Assembly: GCA_965214025.1 (NCBI GenBank)
Contig: CBDCAW010000003.1
Coordinates: forward strand, 10,353 to 74,352
From: Granulosicoccus sp965214025
Lineage (GTDB): Bacteria; Pseudomonadota; Gammaproteobacteria; Granulosicoccales; Granulosicoccaceae
Direction of reading: 5' to 3'
DNA length: 64,000 nucleotides
Of this stretch, positions 1 to 8,730 are shown in pieces. The position numbers were made by a program, and so were the translations under genes. The notes beneath the pieces were generated by a model that saw only the letters and a program-made list of their open reading frames with translations, had not been told where the DNA came from and searched no databases. The first letter of the stretch is position 1; every line of letters begins with the position of its first letter.

Positions 1-1
1 C

Positions 2-2764
2 GACAGCTTGATCGTGATAACCGGCCTGTCGGGGTCCGGCAAGTCATCACTGGCCTTCGATACCCTGTTCGCCGAAGGCCAGCGGCGCTACGTCGAATCG
101 CTTTCCGCCTATGCCCGGCAGTTCCTGTCGGTCATGGAAAAGCCGGATGTCGACCTGATCGACGGCCTGTCGCCCGCGATCGCGATCGAGCAGAAATCCA
201 CATCCCACAACCCACGCTCCACCGTCGGCACCATTACCGAGGTGTCCGACTACCTGCGCCTGCTGTTCGCACGCGCCGGCACGCCGACCTGCCCGGTCCA
301 TGGTGGATCACTGGCAGCTCAGACCATCAGCCAGATGGTGGACCATATCCTGGCGCAACCCGTTGGCCAGGCCCTGGCGCTGCTCGCACCGATGGTGCGC
401 GATCGCAAGGGCGATCATGCCACGGTGCTGGAGCGACTGAGAGCTCAGGGCTACCTGCGGGCACGCATCGATGGAGTGATCACCGATCTGGATGGTGACA
501 TCACGCTGAAGGCATCGCAGAAGCACACCATCGACGTGGTCGTCGACCGTTTCAAGGTGCGTGATGACCTGGGCCTGCGGCTGGCCGAATCGCTGGAAAC
601 CGCCACCGCACTGGGTGAAGGCTCCGCCATGGCCACACCACTCGACGGCAGCGGCGAAGACACCGTGTTCTCCACCCGCTTCGCCTGTCCGGTGTGCGGT
701 TACTCGGTACCCGAACTACAACCCCGGGCATTCTCGTTCAACAGCCCGCAGGGCGCCTGCCCTGATTGCGATGGTCTCGGCGTCAGTCAGTATTTCGACC
801 CGGAACGCATCATCACCAACCCCGGCGTGAGCCTGGCAGAGGGTGCCATTCGTGGCTGGGACCGGAAGAACGCTTACTATTTCGCCATGATCTCCTCACT
901 CGCCGGACACTATGGATTCAAGGTCGACACACCGTTTGAGAAACTCGACGAAGCTCACCGGGACAAGGTTCTGCTCGGTAGCGGCAATGAGGAGATACGC
1001 TTCGTCTATCTCAGTGAGCGCGGCAAGGCCTCGCGCGAATCCGTGCACCCGTTCGAAGGCATCATCCCGAACCTGACCCGGCGTTACCGCGAAACCGAAT
1101 CGAACGCGGTGCGCGAGGAGCTCGGCAAGCTGCTCTCCTCGCAAACATGTCAGAGCTGCCACGGTGCCAGACTGAACGAGGCCGCGCGCCATGTGTTGCT
1201 CGCCGGGCACACGTTGCCGGGCATCACCCAACTGGCCATCGGCGAGGCACATCATCTGATCGAGACGCTGGCGCTGACCGGCCAGCGCAAGGAGATCGCC
1301 GACAAGATCACACGGGAAATCGGCCAGCGGCTGAGTTTTCTCGTCAACGTCGGCCTCGACTACCTGTCACTGGATCGCAGCGCCGATACGCTCTCCGGTG
1401 GCGAGGCACAACGTATCCGACTGGCCAGCCAGATCGGCGCAGGGTTGATGGGCGTGATGTACGTGCTCGATGAGCCTTCCATCGGCCTGCACCAGCGCGA
1501 CAACGACAAGCTGCTCGGCACACTGAACTACCTGCGCGACCTGGGCAATACGGTTATCGTCGTGGAGCACGATGAAGACGCGATCCGCGCTGCGGACCAC
1601 GTGCTCGACATCGGCCCCGGTGCGGGCGTGCATGGCGGGCAGATCATCGCCTCCGGCACGCCCGCCGACATCATGGCCACGCCTGCCTCCCTCACCGGTC
1701 AGTATCTCAACGGAACCCTGAGCATCGCGATTCCCACTCGGGTAAAGCCCGGCAAGCAATGGATCAGCATCAAGGGCGCCACCGGCAACAACTTGAAGCA
1801 GGTGAATGCCCGCATTCCGCACGGCCTGCTGACAGTGGTCACCGGCGTATCGGGCTCCGGCAAGTCCACGTTGATCAACGACACGCTCTACCGGCATGCC
1901 GCGGCTGCTATCAACCGGAGCAAGCGACCGAGCGCTCCGCTGAAGGGCTTCAGCGGACTGGGCAAACTCGACCAGATCGTCGCTATCGATCAGAGCGCAA
2001 TCGGACGCACGCCGCGTAGCAATCCCGCCACCTATGCCGGCCTGTTCACACCTATCCGCGAGTTGTTCGCAGGCACCCGCGAGGCCCGTTCCCGCGGTTA
2101 TCAGAACGGGCGCTTCAGCTTCAATGTACGTGGCGGTCGCTGCGAGGCGTGTCAGGGCGACGGCTTGATCAAGGTGGAAATGCACTTTCTGCCCGACGTG
2201 TACGTGCCCTGCGATGTGTGCCAGGGCCAGCGTTACAACCGCGAGACCCTCGACATCCGCTACAAGGGCTGCAGTATCCACGACGTGCTGGAGATGACGG
2301 TGGAACAGGCCTTCGCGTTCTTCGCGGCAGTGCCCAACCTGCATCGCAAACTAGCCACCCTGATGGATGTGGGCCTCTCCTACATCACGCTGGGCCAGAA
2401 CGCGACCACGCTCTCCGGTGGTGAGGCACAGCGCATCAAGCTGGCCCGCGAGCTGTCCAGGCGAGATACCGGCAATACCCTCTACATTCTCGATGAACCG
2501 ACCACGGGCTTGCATTTCGAGGATGTGAAGGCGCTGCTCGCCGTGTTGCAGCGGCTGCGCGATGCGAAGAACACCCTCGTGGTCATCGAGCACAATCTCG
2601 ACGTGATCAAGACCGCCGACTGGGTGATCGACATGGGCCCGGAAGGCGGCAACGGTGGCGGCGAGGTCGTTGCCTGTGGTACGCCGGAAGACATCGTTGC
2701 CTGCCAGGGTTCGTATACCGGGCATTACCTGAAACGCCAGCTGGGCAGTGGCGATGTCGGCTAA
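2..2764 (+). CDS. uvrA: UvrA excinuclease ATPase subunit (5' truncated by window edge)
   Basis: DNA-damage recognition ATPase of the UvrABC nucleotide excision repair complex. The frame is open from base 2, and the first visible residues align with E. coli UvrA at about residue 24, so the true start lies upstream. Seen: Walker A GLSGSGKS at the extreme N terminus; a zinc-finger C-X2-C-X19-C-X2-C at about residues 227-253; LSGGEAQR ABC signatures in both halves with following DEP Walker B; a second Walker A (GVSGSGKST) near residue 620; and the second zinc module with CEAC and CDVC at about 712-740. The C terminus is complete and all core motifs are intact. The next gene starts 95 bp downstream on the same strand. 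Confidence 0.98.
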   Translation, partial: DSLIVITGLSGSGKSSLAFDTLFAEGQRRYVESLSAYARQFLSVMEKPDVDLIDGLSPAIAIEQKSTSHNPRSTVGTITEVSDYLRLLFARAGTPTCPVHGGSLAAQTISQMVDHILAQPVGQALALLAPMVRDRKGDHATVLERLRAQGYLRARIDGVITDLDGDITLKASQKHTIDVVVDRFKVRDDLGLRLAESLETATALGEGSAMATPLDGSGEDTVFSTRFACPVCGYSVPELQPRAFSFNSPQGACPDCDGLGVSQYFDPERIITNPGVSLAEGAIRGWDRKNAYYFAMISSLAGHYGFKVDTPFEKLDEAHRDKVLLGSGNEEIRFVYLSERGKASRESVHPFEGIIPNLTRRYRETESNAVREELGKLLSSQTCQSCHGARLNEAARHVLLAGHTLPGITQLAIGEAHHLIETLALTGQRKEIADKITREIGQRLSFLVNVGLDYLSLDRSADTLSGGEAQRIRLASQIGAGLMGVMYVLDEPSIGLHQRDNDKLLGTLNYLRDLGNTVIVVEHDEDAIRAADHVLDIGPGAGVHGGQIIASGTPADIMATPASLTGQYLNGTLSIAIPTRVKPGKQWISIKGATGNNLKQVNARIPHGLLTVVTGVSGSGKSTLINDTLYRHAAAAINRSKRPSAPLKGFSGLGKLDQIVAIDQSAIGRTPRSNPATYAGLFTPIRELFAGTREARSRGYQNGRFSFNVRGGRCEACQGDGLIKVEMHFLPDVYVPCDVCQGQRYNRETLDIRYKGCSIHDVLEMTVEQAFAFFAAVPNLHRKLATLMDVGLSYITLGQNATTLSGGEAQRIKLARELSRRDTGNTLYILDEPTTGLHFEDVKALLAVLQRLRDAKNTLVVIEHNLDVIKTADWVIDMGPEGGNGGGEVVACGTPEDIVACQGSYTGHYLKRQLGSGDVG

Positions 2765-2859
2765 GGCCGCGATTTTCATGCCAGAACATGGAACTTCATC
2801 GCCGTTGGTGGCTGCACACGCAGTCTGATAGCCAGTATTCGGCCGGAAAAGACTAGCGC

Positions 2860-5307
2860 ATGTCCACTTTGAATCTCGAACGCCTGCTAAGCCCGCGCGC
2901 CATCGCACTGCTGGGAGCGAGCAGCCGATCTGGCTCGCCGGGCCATGCGCTGGCCCGCAATCTGATCGCGCAAGCGTTTCGTGGTTCGCTGTACTTCGTC
3001 AACCCCCACTACCAGGAAGTGCTCGACGTACCTTGCCACCCGATGCTGTCGGCACTGCCGGAAACACCGGATCTGGTACTGTTCAGCGCACCGGTCGCGT
3101 TGCTGGAGCGCACTCTCACGGAGTGCCATGCCTGCGGTATAAAGGTGGTAATGCTGATGCCGCCGATGCTACCGGGCAGCATCGCGATCGCCCTGGCCCG
3201 AACGCTGTCCATCCGCCTGCTGGGCCCGTACAGTGCCGGGCTGGTCCGCCCTCATCTCGGTCTCAACGCCACCTTTTCGGAAAATCGGATCAGCACCGGT
3301 TCGTTGGCGCTGATCACTCAGTCGACGTCGCTGGGCGCCGCGATCATGGATTGGGCGGACGCTGCCGGAGTCGGGCTGTCGGCACTGCTCTCCAGCGGTG
3401 ACGAATGCGATGTCAGCCTGGCGGATCTCATCGACGTGCTGGCCGAAGATCATCGCACTCGCGCGATCATCATCTACCTGGATCGTATCCGCGATACCCG
3501 GGCATTTCTCAGCGCCATCGGTGCCGCCGCGCGCATCAAGCCGGTGGTGGTCATGAAGCCGACCCATGCGGATGCCGCCTTCTGTGATGTCGATGAGCAT
3601 ACCGGTGAGGTGCGTTCCAGCGGGCCGGCCTTCGATGCGGCGCTGGCCAGGGCCGGGGTGGTGCGTATCCGCACCTTCAGCAATCTGTTCGCCGCTGCCA
3701 AGATCCTCGCACAGAAAACCCGTATCAAGGGACGGCGGTTGGCGATCGTCAGCAACGGTGCCGCACCTGCCCTGCTGGCGTGCGAACGCGTCGAGGCCAA
3801 GGGTTTCACGGTGCCTCGCCTTTCGGACGAGGTACGAAATAAGCTGGCACCCGATAGTTCCCGGGTCGCCAATGGGTACAACCCGGTGATTCTACGCGAG
3901 ACCGGGTCACTGGCCGATCGCTATCGCGATACCGTCGAGGCCTTGCAGGGCTCGAACGAGTTCGATGCGATTTTGGTGATTCACCTGCCAGACAGCCGCA
4001 CCGATCCGATGGACAGTGCCGAGGCGATCATCGCCTGCCTGCCGAGCCGTGTACCCCTGCTTACCTGCTGGATGGGCGATCGCCTGATCAGCAGCTCGCG
4101 GCAGGCGCTGGTCGCGGCCGGACTTGCAAGTTTTCGTACGCCAGAGGCCGCAGTGGACGGTGTCGATTTCCTGATTCGCCATCACACCAGCCAGCAGCTG
4201 CTGTTGCAGCTGCCCAACCCCGCCTCTCGCCGCACCCGCTCCGATCCGCAAACGGCGCGGAAGCTGATCCGACGCCAGCTCGAACGCGGTCGTCGCGTGT
4301 TGCCGAATGCGATGACGAACCGTCTGCTCAGGCATTTCGGTATCGATGTCGACACCGGTAGCCCCGTCGACTCGGTAGCAGGCGATCCGGCCGACAGCCG
4401 GCGCTTCGTTCTGAGCTTGCATCGCGACGCCACCTTCGGGCCGGTGATCTCGCTCGCCATTCATGGTGATGCGGCCATTCAACTACCCGCGCTCGTGCAA
4501 CTGCCACCACTGAACCGGTTTCTTATCGACGACCTGCTCGACCAGTGGCCGATCGGCCGCTACCTGGGCCCCATCCGAGGCCTGCCCGAAATTGACCGAA
4601 GTGGCCTCGGTCATGTGCTCAGGCAAGTATCGGAAATCGCCTGTGAGCTTCCTGATGTCCATGCGCTGAGTGTCGGTCAGCTACTGGTCACGGAAGGTCG
4701 AGCCTGCGCCCGGGAAGTACGGATCGTCGCCGAACATTCGACGGGAGTGGGCGAGTACGACCATCTGGCGATTCACCCGTATCCCTGGAACTGGGTCAGG
4801 TCTTTCGAACCTCGGCAGGGAAATCGAATCACCCTGCGCCCTATCCGGCCCGAAGACGGTGAATCGATGCAGACACTGGTGCGCAGCATGTCGGCCGAGT
4901 CACGCTACTTTCGATTCATGCATTCCCTGCGTGAACTTTCACCGCAGCTGATCGCACAGTTCACCCGGCTGGACTACGATCGTCAGATGGCCTTCGTGGC
5001 CGAGGCACCCGCAGGCGGCATCGCCGGCATCAGCAGCTATGTGATCAGCAGCGACCACCGGTCGGCCGAGTTCGCGCTGGCGGTGGCGGAAGACAGCAAG
5101 CGGCAGGGGCTGGGCAAGGCGCTGATGCGGCTGCTTGCCGAGCACGCTCGGAAGCATCAGGTACATCAGCTGGAGGGCATGGTGCTGCGCGAGAATCAGG
5201 GTATGCGCAAGCTGATGGAGAGCCTCGGTTTCAGCGAAAGCGGTGACCCCGAAGACCGGGAAGTCGTGGTGTGTCGGCTGGATCTGCGCTCACGGCTTGC
5301 AAGCTGA
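2860..5307 (+). CDS. PatZ/YfiQ-like protein lysine acetyltransferase with reduced ATP-grasp region
   Basis: Resembles the Pat family: an ADP-forming acyl-CoA synthetase-like body plus a C-terminal GNAT domain that in E. coli and Salmonella acetylates metabolic enzymes. Seen: N-terminal CoA-binding Rossmann domain (GASSRSGSPG, residues about 20-29), succinyl-CoA-ligase-like domains to about 460, and a GNAT domain from about 650 to the end with the acetyl-CoA loop RQGLGKAL. Length is 815 aa, against 886 for E. coli PatZ. By recalled alignment roughly 70 residues are missing near residues 500-520. These would carry the ATP-grasp ALK and HKS motifs; the more C-terminal LPPLN segment is kept. The protein may therefore keep acetyltransferase activity but not nucleotide binding. 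Family call is strong; the functional consequence is inferred. Confidence 0.88.
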   Translation: MSTLNLERLLSPRAIALLGASSRSGSPGHALARNLIAQAFRGSLYFVNPHYQEVLDVPCHPMLSALPETPDLVLFSAPVALLERTLTECHACGIKVVMLMPPMLPGSIAIALARTLSIRLLGPYSAGLVRPHLGLNATFSENRISTGSLALITQSTSLGAAIMDWADAAGVGLSALLSSGDECDVSLADLIDVLAEDHRTRAIIIYLDRIRDTRAFLSAIGAAARIKPVVVMKPTHADAAFCDVDEHTGEVRSSGPAFDAALARAGVVRIRTFSNLFAAAKILAQKTRIKGRRLAIVSNGAAPALLACERVEAKGFTVPRLSDEVRNKLAPDSSRVANGYNPVILRETGSLADRYRDTVEALQGSNEFDAILVIHLPDSRTDPMDSAEAIIACLPSRVPLLTCWMGDRLISSSRQALVAAGLASFRTPEAAVDGVDFLIRHHTSQQLLLQLPNPASRRTRSDPQTARKLIRRQLERGRRVLPNAMTNRLLRHFGIDVDTGSPVDSVAGDPADSRRFVLSLHRDATFGPVISLAIHGDAAIQLPALVQLPPLNRFLIDDLLDQWPIGRYLGPIRGLPEIDRSGLGHVLRQVSEIACELPDVHALSVGQLLVTEGRACAREVRIVAEHSTGVGEYDHLAIHPYPWNWVRSFEPRQGNRITLRPIRPEDGESMQTLVRSMSAESRYFRFMHSLRELSPQLIAQFTRLDYDRQMAFVAEAPAGGIAGISSYVISSDHRSAEFALAVAEDSKRQGLGKALMRLLAEHARKHQVHQLEGMVLRENQGMRKLMESLGFSESGDPEDREVVVCRLDLRSRLAS

Positions 5308-5386
5308 CCCGGTTTCGCGCTGTACCGACAGTCCGATGACGGCAGCGACCAAGAGGTACTGCCCCGCTCATCGGTGTGGCCGAAAA

Positions 5387-6187
5387 TCAGGTAGTCCCTG
5401 CCACTGGCGCTGGCTTGTCTTCCGGCGACATGGCCCCGGTCATCAATGCCACAGCATCCGACATCGAATACTCCTTCGGGTCCACCACGCACAGCCGCTT
5501 GCCCAGCCGGTGCACATGGATGCGGTCGGCCACCTCGAACACGGCCGGCATGTTATGCGAAATCAACACGATCGGCATGCCTTTCGAGCTCACTTCCTGA
5601 ATGAGCTCGAGCACCTTGCGCGACTCCTTTACACCCAATGCGGCCGTTGGCTCATCCATGATGATGACCTTCGAGCCGAAGGCCGCCGCGCGTGCCACAG
5701 CCACACCCTGTCTCTGCCCACCGGACAGGGTTTCGACCATCTGGTTGATGTCCTGGATGGTCAGCAGACCCAGTTCCGAGAGCTTTTCGCGAGCGATCTT
5801 CTGCATCTGCTTGCGATCCGTGGTGCGCAGCCACTTACCGGCGAAACCCTGGCTCCGAATTTCTCGACCGAGAAACATGTTGTCGGCGATCGACAGGGCC
5901 GGAGACAGGGCCAGGTTCTGGTAGACACACTCGATGCCGGCGTTGCGTGCATCCATCGGCGAGCGAAAGGTCACCTTCTTGCCATCGAGCTTCACCTCGC
6001 CCGAATCCGGGATGGTCGCGCCGGATAGCGCCTTGATCAACGACGACTTGCCAGCGCCGTTGTCGCCGATGACGGCGAGCACTTCACCTGGGTAAAGTTC
6101 GAAGTCTGCGTTATCCAGCGCGGTGACACGGCCATAGCGCTTCACCAGATTCCGCCCGGTGAGTACCGGTTCGACTTGCGTGTTCAT
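5387..6187 (-). CDS. frcA: Sugar ABC transporter ATP-binding protein FrcA
   Basis: ATPase of a CUT2-type importer for fructose and related sugars. It has a single ABC domain, as FrcA does, unlike the double-domain RbsA/XylG proteins. Seen: Walker A GDNGAGKSS near residue 38, signature LSGGQRQ near 145, Walker B IIMDEPTAAL and a switch His in LISHN. I chose the ATG at 6187 (MNTQ) because it overlaps the last 50-bp repeat unit, where a GGAAGGTGAG Shine-Dalgarno precedes ATG. A longer frame to 6223 only reads repeat sequence. It follows frcC; in the ancestral arrangement the frcC stop and frcA start probably overlapped as ATGA. Confidence 0.93.
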   Translation of the reverse strand: MNTQVEPVLTGRNLVKRYGRVTALDNADFELYPGEVLAVIGDNGAGKSSLIKALSGATIPDSGEVKLDGKKVTFRSPMDARNAGIECVYQNLALSPALSIADNMFLGREIRSQGFAGKWLRTTDRKQMQKIAREKLSELGLLTIQDINQMVETLSGGQRQGVAVARAAAFGSKVIIMDEPTAALGVKESRKVLELIQEVSSKGMPIVLISHNMPAVFEVADRIHVHRLGKRLCVVDPKEYSMSDAVALMTGAMSPEDKPAPVAGTT

Positions 6188-6357
6188 GAGCTCACCTTCC
6201 GTATCTCCTGCGCGTACCGGCATGATCTCGTGTTCATGCGCTGACCTTCCGTATCCCCTGCCCGTACCGGCATGATCTCGTGTTCATGCGCTGACCTTCC
6301 GTATCCCCCGGCGCGTACCGGCATGATCTCGTGTTCATGCGCTGACCTTCCGTATCC
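6181..6357. repeat. 50-bp tandem repeat (3.5 copies) at the frcC-frcA junction
   Basis: Units lie at 6181-6230, 6231-6280 and 6281-6331 (51 bp), with a partial fourth at 6332-6357. On the minus strand each unit holds a GGAAGGT ribosome-binding site, an ATG and the first codons MN. The distal unit also encodes the frcC C terminus (RKVSA) and its TGA in an ATGA overlap. The duplication therefore copies a stop/start coupling junction and yields short leader frames before frcA. Confidence 0.95.
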
Positions 6358-7432
6358 ATTGATCGATCGCCACGGCAATGATGATCAGCCAGCCGATCGC
6401 GAACACCTGCCACAGGACGTCGACTCCCGCGATACGCAGACCCGACTGGAAGACGCCGACGATCAACGCTCCGATCAGCGGCCCGGCGATGGCACCGCGC
6501 CCGCCGAACAGCGAAATACCGCCGATTACCACAGCTGTTATCGACTGCAGGTTACCTTCATAGAAACTCTGCGGTGACACCGACCCCACCCGCCCGATGG
6601 AGGCCCAGGCTCCGATGGCACAGATGAAGCCCGCCAGCATGTAGACGGACATCAATACCCGGTCGGTCTGAATGCCGGCCAGTTCCGCGGCATCCTTGTC
6701 GTCGCCCACCGCGTACACATGCCGACCCCAGGCCGTGCGGTTGAGCAGGAACCAGAGTACGGCGAAGATGAACACCATCAGCAACGAGCCATACGTGATC
6801 TGAGCGCCACCCACCCGGAAGCTCTCACCGAACACCTTCAACAACGGCGCCTCCTGATCGAGTGTCTGGCTGCGAATGGATTGTGCGCCGGAGAGCCACA
6901 GGTTCAGCGCGAAGAAGACGTTCCACGTACCGAGGGTGGCGATGAACGGAGGCAGCTTGACGCGGGTGATCAACCAGCCGTTCAGGCCGCCGGCGACGAT
7001 GCCCGCCACCATGCCGATGGGCAGGGCAATGAGCACAGGCACGCCGAATTGGGTAGCCAGCTTACCCATGATCACCGACACCAGCACCATGATGGCGGCG
7101 ACCGACAGATCGATGCCGGCGGTGAGAATGATCAGGCTCTGTGCCGCGGCCAGGATGCCGATGATCGATACCTGCTGCAGGATGAGAGACAGGTTGAAGG
7201 GACTGAAGAATCTATCACCCGCCACCAGGCCGAAGCCGACCAGGCTGACGGCGAGCACCAGTACGGGAATGAGTGTGGGGTAACTGTGCAGGAAACGCTG
7301 AATGGAGAGCAGCACCCCCCTGCGTGTATCCTCGAACTTCGCCGGAGCCGTGTCTGCACCCGATGTATCGGGCTCGGAATCAGCTGCCCGGTTCGCCGGT
7401 GGCTCGGCCGGCTGGGCGGAATCTGTAGTCAT
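6335..7432 (-). CDS. frcC: Sugar ABC transporter permease FrcC
   Basis: Inner-membrane permease of the CUT2 family that forms the channel for FrcB-delivered sugar. 365 aa; about residues 1-40 are an acidic, low-complexity cytoplasmic leader, followed by many hydrophobic helices. Family motifs seen include the GIDLSV segment and the coupling-loop region GRHVYAVGDD (EAA-like) near residue 235. Its TGA falls inside the distal 50-bp repeat and overlaps an ATG, so translation is coupled into the repeat array. It lies between frcB (151 bp upstream) and frcA on the same strand. Confidence 0.94.
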   Translation of the reverse strand: MTTDSAQPAEPPANRAADSEPDTSGADTAPAKFEDTRRGVLLSIQRFLHSYPTLIPVLVLAVSLVGFGLVAGDRFFSPFNLSLILQQVSIIGILAAAQSLIILTAGIDLSVAAIMVLVSVIMGKLATQFGVPVLIALPIGMVAGIVAGGLNGWLITRVKLPPFIATLGTWNVFFALNLWLSGAQSIRSQTLDQEAPLLKVFGESFRVGGAQITYGSLLMVFIFAVLWFLLNRTAWGRHVYAVGDDKDAAELAGIQTDRVLMSVYMLAGFICAIGAWASIGRVGSVSPQSFYEGNLQSITAVVIGGISLFGGRGAIAGPLIGALIVGVFQSGLRIAGVDVLWQVFAIGWLIIIAVAIDQWIRKVSA

Positions 7433-7583
7433 CGAACTACCTCTGTCGGTGTGATCAGCGTGTCACGTGGCTCGGTGGATAACAAGGATGCGCCCGTGGC
7501 GGGTGCGTATCAAGCGCGCCCGCCACAGTGGCCGGGCGCATTCCGACATCAGTGCAATGGAACGAGGGCCCGTTCCACCGCGA

Positions 7584-8606
7584 TCAGCCCCAGCACTGCT
7601 CCATCGCCTCGGCCGAGTCGATCGAGTCGATACCATCGACCGGCGCGTCGGTGACCAGAGTGACACCGGTATCGACGAAATCCTTGCCTTCGGTATTCTC
7701 TGGCTTGTTCCCCGAATTCGCGAACTCGACGATCGCTTCGACCCCCTTCGACGCCATCAGCAGCGGAAACTGCATGGACGTGGCACCGATTACCCCTTCG
7801 CTGACGTTCTTCACGCCCGGGCAACCGCCGTCCACCGAGACGATGGTGGCTGCGTCAGCCTTGCCACCCGCTTTCAGCGCTTCGTAGGCACCGGCCGCAG
7901 CGGGCTCGTTGATCGTGTAGACCAGGTTGACATCGGGGTCGATCTGCAGAAGGTTTTCCATCGCCGATCGCCCGCCCTGCTCGTTACCGTTGGTGACGTC
8001 ATTGCCGACGATACGCTCGTCATCCTCGTCGCCGATCTTCTTCGGATCGTTGATTTCGATGCCGAAACCTTGCAGGAAGCCGTTGTTGCGCAGGTAGTCC
8101 ACCGACACGCCCGACGGGTTCAGATCCAGTAGTGCGATCTTCGCATCGGCAGCTGCATCACCCATCGTTGCCTTGGCCCATTCACCGATCAGTACACCGG
8201 CCTGGAAATTGTCGGTGGCGAAGGTGGCATCTGCGGTATCTGCAGGGTCGAACGGCGTATCCAGCGCGATCACCAGGGCGCCGAACTCGCGTGCCTGCTT
8301 GATCACGGGCGCCAGTGCGCTCGAATCCGACGGGGTGATCAGAATGCCTTGCGCACCTGAAGCGAGGCAGGTTTCCACAGCGGCCACCTGAGACTCGACA
8401 TCACCGTCCAGCTTGCCGGCGAAAGTCTGCAGCTCGACATCGTTCTCCTTGGCGGCCTTCAGCGCGCCTTCCTTCATCTTCACGAAGAAGGGATTCGTGT
8501 CTGTTTTCGTGATCAGGCACGCATTCACGGTATCGGCCTGCGCAAGCGGGCTGACGAGCGGCAGCGCGAGGAACAACGGGGCTATCCATGATCGATTGGA
8601 CTTCAT
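7584..8606 (-). CDS. frcB: Periplasmic fructose-binding protein FrcB
   Basis: Substrate-binding component of the importer. 340 aa with a Sec signal peptide ending near residue 24 (PLAQA/D). The mature protein begins like Sinorhizobium FrcB (ACLITKTDTNPFF) and shares the motifs ALDTPF, ATDNFQAG, GDEDDERIVG, VSVDGGCPG and the C-terminal CWG. This close family match is why I prefer fructose (also ribose or mannose) over other CUT2 sugars. First gene of the frcBCA unit, with GGAG about 10 nt before ATG. Transcribed from the divergent promoter at 8647-8675. Confidence 0.93.
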   Translation of the reverse strand: MKSNRSWIAPLFLALPLVSPLAQADTVNACLITKTDTNPFFVKMKEGALKAAKENDVELQTFAGKLDGDVESQVAAVETCLASGAQGILITPSDSSALAPVIKQAREFGALVIALDTPFDPADTADATFATDNFQAGVLIGEWAKATMGDAAADAKIALLDLNPSGVSVDYLRNNGFLQGFGIEINDPKKIGDEDDERIVGNDVTNGNEQGGRSAMENLLQIDPDVNLVYTINEPAAAGAYEALKAGGKADAATIVSVDGGCPGVKNVSEGVIGATSMQFPLLMASKGVEAIVEFANSGNKPENTEGKDFVDTGVTLVTDAPVDGIDSIDSAEAMEQCWG

Positions 8607-8646
8607 GCAATCTATCTCCAGTAGTTGATGGTCAAGTACCGGCAGA

Positions 8647-8681
8647 ATCGTAAATCACTAAGATTTATTTATCAACAATAA
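8647..8681 (-). promoter_or_regulatory. frcB promoter with overlapping ROK-type operator
   Basis: On the minus strand TTGATA (8670-8675), 17 nt, TACGAT (8647-8652) fits a sigma-70 promoter for frcB. The -35 box sits inside an inverted repeat TTATT (8665-8669) / AATAA (8677-8681), which resembles NagC/Mlc-type ROK operators. An AT-rich block in an otherwise GC-rich region supports a regulatory role. The regulator identity is inferred from the adjacent ROK gene. Confidence 0.6.
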
Positions 8682-8730
8682 TTCACTATACTTTTGCCAC
8701 TAGCTACTCATTTGCAGCCATAGGGTGACC

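Noticed and set aside
6181..6357. CRISPR array or attachment site
   Set aside because: No spacers, no integrase nearby; the unit is the frcC-frcA junction.
6719..7654. 311-codon open frame on the plus strand
   Set aside because: Antisense to frcC and frcB, low complexity, no ribosome-binding site or domain.
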